Positions 1 through 4,353 of a DNA stretch of 5,933 nt are shown here, piece by piece. Below the pieces are notes generated by a model that worked only from the letters and a program-made list of their open reading frames with translations, ran no database searches and was not told the DNA's origin. The position numbers and the translations under genes were made by a program. The stretch is from an uncultured Sphingomonadaceae bacterium (GTDB lineage: Bacteria > Pseudomonadota > Alphaproteobacteria > Sphingomonadales > Sphingomonadaceae), in the NCBI GenBank assembly GCA_946480515.1, contig CAMLKX010000123.1, positions 1 to 5,933 on the forward strand. The letters run 5' to 3'. Each line of letters begins with the position of its first letter. Positions within the stretch are counted from its first letter, which is position 1.

Positions 1-20
1 GCTCCTAAATAAGGCTCTCC

Positions 21-35
21 CGTTCTGTGGGAACG
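21..35. repeat. Short hairpin upstream of pcm
   Basis: CGTTC (21-25) and GAACG (31-35) are perfect inverted repeats around a 5-nt spacer, followed by CC and only three T residues. The stem is too short and the T tract too weak for a confident intrinsic terminator. It could belong to the end of an upstream transcript or to the pcm leader. TAAATAA at 6-12 gives stop codons in two forward frames, so an upstream forward gene could end here, but this cannot be shown from the window. No promoter is recognisable in 1-76. Confidence 0.2.
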
Positions 36-61
36 CCTTTCCGCCGCGCCCGTTCGGATGC

Positions 62-70
62 GGAGGAGAG
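62..70 (+). promoter_or_regulatory. Strong Shine-Dalgarno of pcm
   Basis: GGAGGAGAG lies about 7-10 nt before ATG 77. It is the best ribosome binding site in the window. It supports ATG 77 over the nearby in-frame ATG at 86, and over the overlapping forward reading frame that opens at 58, whose start codon precedes this site. Confidence 0.7.
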
Positions 71-76
71 CGTTGC

Positions 77-751
77 ATGAAGCCAATGACGGAACAGCAC
101 CTCGCCATCTACCGCCGCCACATGGTCGAAATCATCGACATGCATTTCGACCTGGCGGAAGAGGAGATCGGGCGTGGTGCGGTTCGCCCGGAGCTTCGCC
201 GGGCGCTGATGGATGTTCCTCGCCATCTGTTCGTCCCGGAAAGCTTCATCCTGATGGCCTATCAGGACACGCCATTGCCGATTGGGTTCGACAAGACGGT
301 TTCGCAGCCATTTATCGGGGCACTCATGCTCGATCTACTCGGGCTCAGTCCCGACGCCCGCATTCTCGAGGTGGGCACCGGGCTCGGCTATCAGGCCGCG
401 GTGATGGCCGAAATGGGCGCCAAGGTGTGGAGCGTCGAAATCGTCGAGGAGTTCGCCGAAGCGGCCAAGAGCCGTCTCACCGCGCTTGGCCATGACGTCC
501 AAATCCGCATTGGCGATGGCACGCGCGGCTGGGCTGAGCACGGGCCGTTCGACGGCATTCTGGTTACGGCGGCATCAGCTTCGTTGCCGGCGGCGCTGAT
601 TGATCAACTCCGGCCGGGCGGGAAAATCGTGATCCCGGTGGGCAGTGAGGATGTGCAGCAGTTGAGTGTGGTCGAGAAGACGGAGGACGGGAACACCACC
701 ACTCGCGCGATCATGCCGGTGCGCTTCACGCGACTTGAGACGATGGCATAG
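77..751 (+). CDS. pcm: Protein-L-isoaspartate O-methyltransferase
   Basis: This 224-residue cytosolic enzyme is predicted to transfer a methyl group from S-adenosylmethionine to L-isoaspartyl (and D-aspartyl) residues in damaged proteins, starting their repair to normal aspartate. The family's hallmarks are visible in order: the substrate-side motif around TVSQP (74-78), SAM-binding motif I ILEVGTGLGY (96-105), the acidic post-I strand VWSVEIVEE (117-125), motif II FDGILVTAA (158-166) and motif III LRPGGKIVIPVG (178-189). Length matches bacterial Pcm (about 210-225), and no key motif is lost. ATG 77 is preceded by GGAGGAGAG. An ATG three codons downstream is possible but less well placed. The gene is convergent with the HNH gene, with 5 bp between the stops. 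In enterobacteria pcm sits with surE and rpoS; that arrangement is not seen here. Whether it belongs to an operon starting before the window is unknown. Confidence 0.93.
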   Translation: MKPMTEQHLAIYRRHMVEIIDMHFDLAEEEIGRGAVRPELRRALMDVPRHLFVPESFILMAYQDTPLPIGFDKTVSQPFIGALMLDLLGLSPDARILEVGTGLGYQAAVMAEMGAKVWSVEIVEEFAEAAKSRLTALGHDVQIRIGDGTRGWAEHGPFDGILVTAASASLPAALIDQLRPGGKIVIPVGSEDVQQLSVVEKTEDGNTTTRAIMPVRFTRLETMA

Positions 752-756
752 CCGGC

Positions 757-1323
757 TCAAGCGTCCAGTTCGACGTCCCAGTAGAGATAGTCGCGCCAGC
801 TCTGATGAAGGTAGTTGGGCGGGAAGCTTCGGCCATGATCCTGCAATTGCCAGCTGGTTGGGCGGATCGGCTCACGCTCGATGTGCATCGCTGCCTGACG
901 CGGCGTGCGGCCGCCCTTCTTAAGGTTGCAGGGCGCACAAGCGGTGGCGACATTCTCCCAGGTTGTCCGTCCGCCCTGGGCACGCGGGATGACATGGTCG
1001 AAGGTCAGTTCGCGGCCCGAACCGCAATAGACACAGCGGAAGCGATCCCGCAGGAACAGGTTGAACCGGGTGAACGCCGGATATTCGTTGGGCCGAACGA
1101 ACTGGCGCAGCGCAATTACCGAGGGGAGCTTCAGCGAATGGCTGGGACTGTGAACTTCCCGGTCGTAGTGAGCGACGACATCGACCCGTTCCAGGAACAT
1201 TGCCTTCACTGCGGTCTGCCAAGGCCACAGGCTCAGCGGATAATAGGACAGCGGCGTATAATCGGCATTCAGCACCAGTGCCGGACAACTGTCGGGATGG
1301 CGGATCAAATCAGGGTGGTACAT
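757..1323 (-). CDS. Stand-alone HNH nuclease-domain protein
   Basis: The 188-residue protein carries a complete HNH zinc-finger nuclease domain. CVYC (97-100) and CAPC (129-132) are the two zinc-binding CxxC pairs. LTFDHVIPRAQGG (107-119) holds the catalytic Asp-His (D109, H110), and N124 and N133 complete the HNN set. The N-terminal half (about 12-90) begins CPALVLNADYTPLSYYPLS and has no catalytic motif I know. The C-terminus is rich in aromatic residues (RDYLYWDVE). Close relatives are, from memory, chromosomal in many alphaproteobacteria, so this is not obviously phage or homing-type. The biological substrate is unknown. The frame is open to 1437, but the segment before ATG 1323 looks non-conserved. 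GGAGG lies 14 nt before that ATG, farther than ideal, and a TTG at 1333-1335 is only 2 nt from it. ATG 1323 is therefore chosen on protein similarity. The gene is divergent from gluQ and convergent with pcm. Confidence 0.85.
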   Translation of the reverse strand: MYHPDLIRHPDSCPALVLNADYTPLSYYPLSLWPWQTAVKAMFLERVDVVAHYDREVHSPSHSLKLPSVIALRQFVRPNEYPAFTRFNLFLRDRFRCVYCGSGRELTFDHVIPRAQGGRTTWENVATACAPCNLKKGGRTPRQAAMHIEREPIRPTSWQLQDHGRSFPPNYLHQSWRDYLYWDVELDA

Positions 1324-1337
1324 CGCCGCGCGCAAAG

Positions 1338-1358
1338 CCTCCGTTCGGTCTTCCGAAC
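1338..1358 (-). promoter_or_regulatory. Hairpin abutting HNH gene Shine-Dalgarno
   Basis: On the minus strand GTTCGG (1358-1353), AAGA (1352-1349) and CCGAAC (1348-1343) form a perfect 6-bp stem with a 4-nt loop. The next five bases, GGAGG (1342-1338), are the only good ribosome binding site for the HNH gene. A stem stacked directly against the site could influence ribosome access. The sequence symmetry is plain; any regulatory role is inference. Confidence 0.35.
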
Positions 1359-1422
1359 CGCAGCTCTCCGGCCCCGTCGCACGCAAGGAGGAGAGGGCTT
1401 GGCGGCCCGTCTTCCCTTGTGA

Positions 1423-1446
1423 CGCGCCGGATGCCAACCCGGCGTG
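1423..1446. repeat. Inverted repeat in HNH/gluQ intergenic region
   Basis: CGCGCCGG (1423-1430) and CCGGCGTG (1439-1446) pair as an 8-bp stem (seven Watson-Crick pairs plus one G-T) around the 8-nt spacer ATGCCAAC. It lies between two divergent genes and could be an operator-like dyad or a hairpin near the 5' end of the HNH transcript. There is no T tract, so it does not read as a terminator. In DNA this rich in GC such a dyad may occur by chance. Confidence 0.25.
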
Positions 1447-1454
1447 ACAGGGTT

Positions 1455-1484
1455 ATGACAGCATTTCAGCCGACTCTGCGTCAA
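1455..1484 (-). promoter_or_regulatory. Possible promoter for HNH gene
   Basis: On the minus strand TTGACGC (1484-1478) matches the -35 element of alphaproteobacterial housekeeping promoters (Caulobacter type TTGACGS). After 15 nt, GCTGTCAT (1462-1455) matches the corresponding GCTANAWC -10 element at 5 of 8 positions. A start near 1448 would give a leader of about 125 nt carrying the two inverted repeats described here. The -10 match is poor and the spacer slightly long. No convincing promoter was found for gluQ on the other strand of the same gap. Confidence 0.25.
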
Positions 1485-1504
1485 GAGTCCTTTTGGCAAC
1501 AGTG

Positions 1505-2353
1505 ATGATCGTAACGCGGTTCGCTCCAAGTCCGACCGGCCAGCTTCACCTCGGCCATGCCTACAGCGCTGTGACCGGGCACCGGCTCGCGCGCGATAGC
1601 GGCGGCCGCTTTCTGCTGCGAATCGAAGATCTTGATCGCGGCCGCAGCCGCCACGAGTTTATCGAGGGAATCGAACAGGATCTCCGATGGCTTGGAATTG
1701 AATGGGACGAGACACCGCTGGTCCAATCGGAACGCTCGTCCATATACGCCGAGGCGTTGAACCAGTTGCACAGGAAAGGGCTGGTCTATGCCTGCTTCTG
1801 CACCCGCTCCGACATTGCTGCGGCCCTGGTCGCGCCGCATGGTCCCGCCGGTGCCCACTACCCCGGGACCTGCCGCAACCTTGGCGATGATCCTGTTCGC
1901 CGCGCCTCGACGCCGCACAGCTGGCGATTGGATTCCGCGCGTGCGGTGGCGCTGACCGGCGTGCCGACATGGACAGAGCATGACGGGCGGACCTGCATTG
2001 CTGACCCCGCAGACATCTCGGATGTGATCCTGGCGCGCAAGGACGCGCCCGGCTCCTATCATCTCTCCTGCGTCATCGACGACTCCGCGAGTGGCGTGAC
2101 CCATGTCGTCCGCGGGGCCGATCTGGCTTCCTCCACCCCCATTCAGCGCATCCTCCAGCAACTTCTTGACCTTGCTGAACCGGCCTATCTGCACCATCCG
2201 CTGGTGGTTCACGCCGGAGGGCGGCGGCTGGCGAAACGGGATCGTTCGCCCTCACTGGCGGCGATCCGCGAGCAAGGTATCGTCGGCCCGGCTCTTGCCG
2301 CGGATCTCGCCGCCGGCAAGCTTCCGATTGGCTTTGACCTGGGGGCATCGTAG
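1505..2353 (+). CDS. gluQ: Glutamyl-Q tRNA(Asp) synthetase
   Basis: This truncated paralogue of glutamyl-tRNA synthetase activates glutamate with ATP and attaches it to the queuosine at the wobble position of tRNA(Asp), not to the 3' end of a tRNA. The 282 residues (from ATG 1505) contain the class I signature HLGH (15-18) after TRFAPSPTG, the zinc-site pattern CxC (97, 99) with Y119 and C123, the HVVRGADL segment (200-207), and RLAKR (241-245) in place of KMSKS. The protein ends soon afterwards, with no anticodon-binding domain; that length and ending separate GluQ from a full GltX. TTG 1493 and GTG 1502 are alternative in-frame starts. The ribosome binding site is weak (AAGAG at 1483-1487 would suit TTG 1493), so the start is uncertain by up to four codons. 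It is the first gene of the forward unit, 9 bp before the HIG1-type gene. Confidence 0.92.
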   Translation: MIVTRFAPSPTGQLHLGHAYSAVTGHRLARDSGGRFLLRIEDLDRGRSRHEFIEGIEQDLRWLGIEWDETPLVQSERSSIYAEALNQLHRKGLVYACFCTRSDIAAALVAPHGPAGAHYPGTCRNLGDDPVRRASTPHSWRLDSARAVALTGVPTWTEHDGRTCIADPADISDVILARKDAPGSYHLSCVIDDSASGVTHVVRGADLASSTPIQRILQQLLDLAEPAYLHHPLVVHAGGRRLAKRDRSPSLAAIREQGIVGPALAADLAAGKLPIGFDLGAS

Positions 2354-2362
2354 AGCAGGCCA

Positions 2363-2566
2363 ATGTCGACCTTCCTGATCATTCTTCTGCTGATCGCCAT
2401 GGGCGCTACCGCCTACGTGCTGGTCCGGGGGGTGATGACAATGGCCGCCGGCAAGGAAGCCAGCAGCGAACAGCAGCAGCAGTGGATGCGCAAGCGCGTG
2501 CTGTACCAGGCGGTTGCGATCGTCCTGGTCATCCTGATCCTTGCACTGGCCAGCAGCAACAGCTGA
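2363..2566 (+). CDS. HIG1-type twin-transmembrane small protein
   Basis: The 67-residue protein has two hydrophobic helices (about 3-22 and 46-63) joined by a short polar loop. The loop and its edges fit the HIG1 domain pattern: LVRGVMTMAAGK (20-31), then WMRKRVLYQ (41-49), the Arg-rich box leading into the second helix. In mitochondria HIG1/Rcf proteins associate with cytochrome c oxidase and respiratory supercomplexes. For the bacterial versions, a role in the respiratory membrane is inference. Four glutamines in the loop (37-40) come from a CAG run and are the only low-complexity part. It starts 9 bp after the gluQ stop and ends 7 bp before the adenosyltransferase start, so co-transcription is likely. 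From memory, the pairing with a PduO-type adenosyltransferase recurs in alphaproteobacteria. Confidence 0.82.
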   Translation: MSTFLIILLLIAMGATAYVLVRGVMTMAAGKEASSEQQQQWMRKRVLYQAVAIVLVILILALASSNS

Positions 2567-2573
2567 CGCTGCC

Positions 2574-3146
2574 GTGGTTCGCCTGAACAAGATTTACACG
2601 CGCACTGGCGACAAGGGCACTGCCGGGCTGGTCGACGGCAGCAGGGTTTCCAAGGCGAGCGCGAGGATGATCGCCATCGGCGAGGTGGATGAGGCGAACT
2701 GCGCAATCGGAGCGGCCGCCGCATTGCTGCCGAATGGTCCTGTGCGAGATACGCTGGCCTTGATCCAAAACGAATTGTTCGACCTTGGAGCGGATATCGC
2801 GACCCCGCTGCCGGAAGGACCCGACGAGCCCTACGCGCTGCGGATCGTTGCGAGCCAGGTCACCCGTCTCGAAAGTGAGATCGACGGGTTCAACGCATCG
2901 CTTGTGCCGCTGACCAGCTTCATCCTTCCCGGTGGCGAGCCCGCTGTCGCCGCGCTCCACCTAGCCCGGGCGGTTGCGCGACGCGCCGAACGGGCAGCTG
3001 TCGCCCTCGCCGCCGAAGAGGCGATCAATCCCGACGCGTTGGCCTATCTCAATCGGCTATCGGACCATCTCTTCGTCCTCGCCCGCCATGTCGCTGCGAA
3101 CGGGGGCGGGGACGTGCTATGGCAGCCGGGGGCCACGCGCTCCTAA
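2574..3146 (+). CDS. PduO-type cob(I)alamin adenosyltransferase
   Basis: The enzyme transfers the adenosyl group of ATP to cob(I)alamin (or cob(I)yrinic acid a,c-diamide), making the coenzyme form used by enzymes such as methylmalonyl-CoA mutase. The 190-residue product is a single-domain helical-bundle member. Visible motifs are the N-terminal ATP-binding segment YTRTGDKGTAGL (8-19), IGEVDEAN (35-42), FILPGGE (117-122), ARAVARRAER (131-140) and NRLSDHLFVLAR (160-171). Some databases label this family cobO, although CobO/CobA is a different fold. GTG 2574 is chosen because MVRLNKIYTRTG is the usual family beginning. A TTG at 2541 would add 11 poorly conserved residues and overlap the HIG1-type gene. 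The ribosome binding site is weak, so translational coupling to the preceding gene is plausible. No other cobalamin gene is in the window. Confidence 0.9.
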   Translation: MVRLNKIYTRTGDKGTAGLVDGSRVSKASARMIAIGEVDEANCAIGAAAALLPNGPVRDTLALIQNELFDLGADIATPLPEGPDEPYALRIVASQVTRLESEIDGFNASLVPLTSFILPGGEPAVAALHLARAVARRAERAAVALAAEEAINPDALAYLNRLSDHLFVLARHVAANGGGDVLWQPGATRS

Positions 3147-3182
3147 GCCGAGTTGTGCGAGCAGCGGCGCGCCGCTAAGCCG
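3143..3182. repeat. Palindrome with flanking direct repeats
   Basis: The largest gap inside the forward unit (3147-3187) holds a perfect 14-bp palindrome, AGCGGCGCGCCGCT (3163-3176). The 8-mer CTAAGCCG occurs at 3143-3150, over the adenosyltransferase stop, and again at 3175-3182. As RNA the palindrome would give only a 5-bp stem with a CGCG loop and no T tract. It might weakly attenuate or process the transcript between the adenosyltransferase and yggT genes, or be chance in GC-rich DNA. Confidence 0.25.
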
Positions 3183-3187
3183 CGTCC

Positions 3188-3481
3188 ATGCTGATCGCCG
3201 TTATCGACATCGCCATCCTGCTCCTGCAGGTCCTGAGCTGGATTATCATCGCCCAGGCCATCCTCAGTTGGCTGGTTGCCTTCAACGTGTTGAACACCGG
3301 TAGCGGATTTGTTCAGTCCCTCCACCTGGCCCTCGACCGCATTACGGAGCCGCTCTACCGGCCGATCCGCCGCATCCTCCCCGACTTCGGGGCCATCGAT
3401 TTCTCACCGCTCGTAGCGCTGCTCCTCATCTTCGTGCTGCAGAAGCTGCTTGCCGGAATGGCGCTCGAAGCCGCTTACTGA
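3188..3481 (+). CDS. yggT: YggT family membrane protein
   Basis: The 97-residue protein is a single-unit YGGT domain. A hydrophobic N-terminal stretch (about 4-33, containing AILSWL at 24-29) is followed by the family signature [23 protein letters not shown] (54-76), then a second membrane helix (about 73-92). Enterobacterial YggT has two such units; the one-unit form is common in alphaproteobacteria. Function is not settled. Relatives (YlmG/YCF19) are linked to cell division, envelope integrity and thylakoid or chloroplast biogenesis. No strong ribosome binding site precedes ATG 3188. The stop TGA (3479-3481) shares its A with the ATG of folD, which points to translational coupling. In many proteobacteria a DUF167 (YggU) gene follows yggT; none is present here. 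Confidence 0.88.
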   Translation: MLIAVIDIAILLLQVLSWIIIAQAILSWLVAFNVLNTGSGFVQSLHLALDRITEPLYRPIRRILPDFGAIDFSPLVALLLIFVLQKLLAGMALEAAY

Positions 3482-4353
3482 TGACCGCCACAATCATTGA
3501 CGGAAAGGCGACCGCAGCCGCGCTGCGGGCGCGCGTTGCGGAGGCCGTCAACGCCTTCGCCAAGGCGACGGGCAGAGCACCCGGGCTGGCGACCGTGTTG
3601 GTCGGCGAAGATGCGGCGAGTTCCGTCTATGTGCGCTCCAAAGGCAAGGCGACCCGCGAAGCCGGGATGGAGAGCTTCGCTCACCATCTCCCACCCTCAA
3701 CGAGCGAGGACGAACTGCTTGCCTTGGTCGACCAGCTCAACGCCGACCCGGCCGTCGATGGGATCCTGGTCCAGTTGCCGCTGCCGCCGCATATCGATGA
3801 ACGGACCGTGCTCCTGCGAATCGATCCCGAGAAAGATGTCGACGGATTTCACCCGATCAATGTTGGGCGGTTGGCGACCGGGCTCGATGGCTTTGTGCCC
3901 TGCACGCCGCTTGGAAGCCTGATGCTGCTGAAGCAGGTTCATGGCGACCTCACCGGCCTCGACGCGGTCGTGGTCGGACGTTCCAACATCGTGGGCAAGC
4001 CGATGGCGCAACTGCTGGTGCGTGAGAGTTGCACCGTCACCATCGCCCATTCGCGGACTCGTGAGTTACCGTCGGTCGTGGGTCGCGCGGACATCGTCTT
4101 GGCTGCTGTCGGGAGGCCCGCGATGATCCAGGGCAGCTGGCTGAAGCCGGGAGCGACGGTGATCGACGTTGGGATCAACCGCACCCAGTCCGGCCTTGTC
4201 GGAGACGTCGATTTCGCCTCCGCAAGCCAAGTCGCCGGAGCAATCACTCCCGTTCCGGGAGGGGTCGGGCCGATGACCATTGCCTGCCTGATCCGCAATA
4301 CCTTGACCGGCGCCGCACGGCGCGAAGGGTTCCGCTGGGACGGAGCGCTCTAG
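3481..4353 (+). CDS. folD: Methylenetetrahydrofolate dehydrogenase/cyclohydrolase
   Basis: This bifunctional cytosolic enzyme oxidises 5,10-methylene-tetrahydrofolate with NADP+ and hydrolyses the methenyl product to 10-formyl-tetrahydrofolate, supplying purine and formyl-Met-tRNA synthesis. The 290 residues match the usual length (about 285-300). The catalytic region is intact: YVRSK with Y50 and K54 as the folate-site tyrosine and cyclohydrolase lysine, Q98 within VQLPLP (97-102), and D121 within KDVDGFHP (118-125). The Rossmann part has the NADP-binding GRSNIVGKP (166-174), then PGGVGPMT (259-266), a FolD signature near the C-terminus. ATG 3481 overlaps the yggT stop by one base, so its translation is probably coupled. 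It is the last gene of the forward unit. Its stop TAG (4351-4353) overlaps the stop of the convergent membrane-protein gene. Confidence 0.96.
   Translation: MTATIIDGKATAAALRARVAEAVNAFAKATGRAPGLATVLVGEDAASSVYVRSKGKATREAGMESFAHHLPPSTSEDELLALVDQLNADPAVDGILVQLPLPPHIDERTVLLRIDPEKDVDGFHPINVGRLATGLDGFVPCTPLGSLMLLKQVHGDLTGLDAVVVGRSNIVGKPMAQLLVRESCTVTIAHSRTRELPSVVGRADIVLAAVGRPAMIQGSWLKPGATVIDVGINRTQSGLVGDVDFASASQVAGAITPVPGGVGPMTIACLIRNTLTGAARREGFRWDGAL
4350..4353. other. Shared CTAG stop-codon overlap
   Basis: The palindrome CTAG contains both stop codons of a convergent pair: forward TAG 4351-4353 ends folD, and minus-strand TAG (plus-strand CTA, 4350-4352) ends the GT-C-like gene. No intrinsic terminator fits between the genes, so the two transcripts must overlap at their 3' ends or end by another mechanism. 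Confidence 0.9.

Noticed and set aside
21..40. Hairpin followed by TTT as an intrinsic terminator of an upstream gene
   Set aside because: The stem is only 5 bp and the T run three bases; no upstream coding region can be confirmed in the window.
58..495. Forward open frame overlapping pcm in another frame
   Set aside because: The product is low-complexity and rich in Arg and Gly, and the strong GGAGGAGAG site lies after its start, correctly placed for pcm instead.
757..1323. HNH gene as part of a defence, restriction or homing system
   Set aside because: No methyltransferase acting on DNA, phage gene, repeat array or intron/intein signature is present; Pcm next door methylates proteins, not DNA.
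805..1422. Forward open frame of about 205 codons opposite the HNH gene
   Set aside because: The minus strand carries the complete HNH domain with zinc-binding cysteines. The forward translation shows no domain and lacks a good ribosome binding site.
1481..2212. Long minus-strand open frame of about 243 codons opposite gluQ
   Set aside because: It is antisense to a gene with every GluQ motif intact, and its translation shows no recognisable domain. Long antisense frames are common in GC-rich genes.
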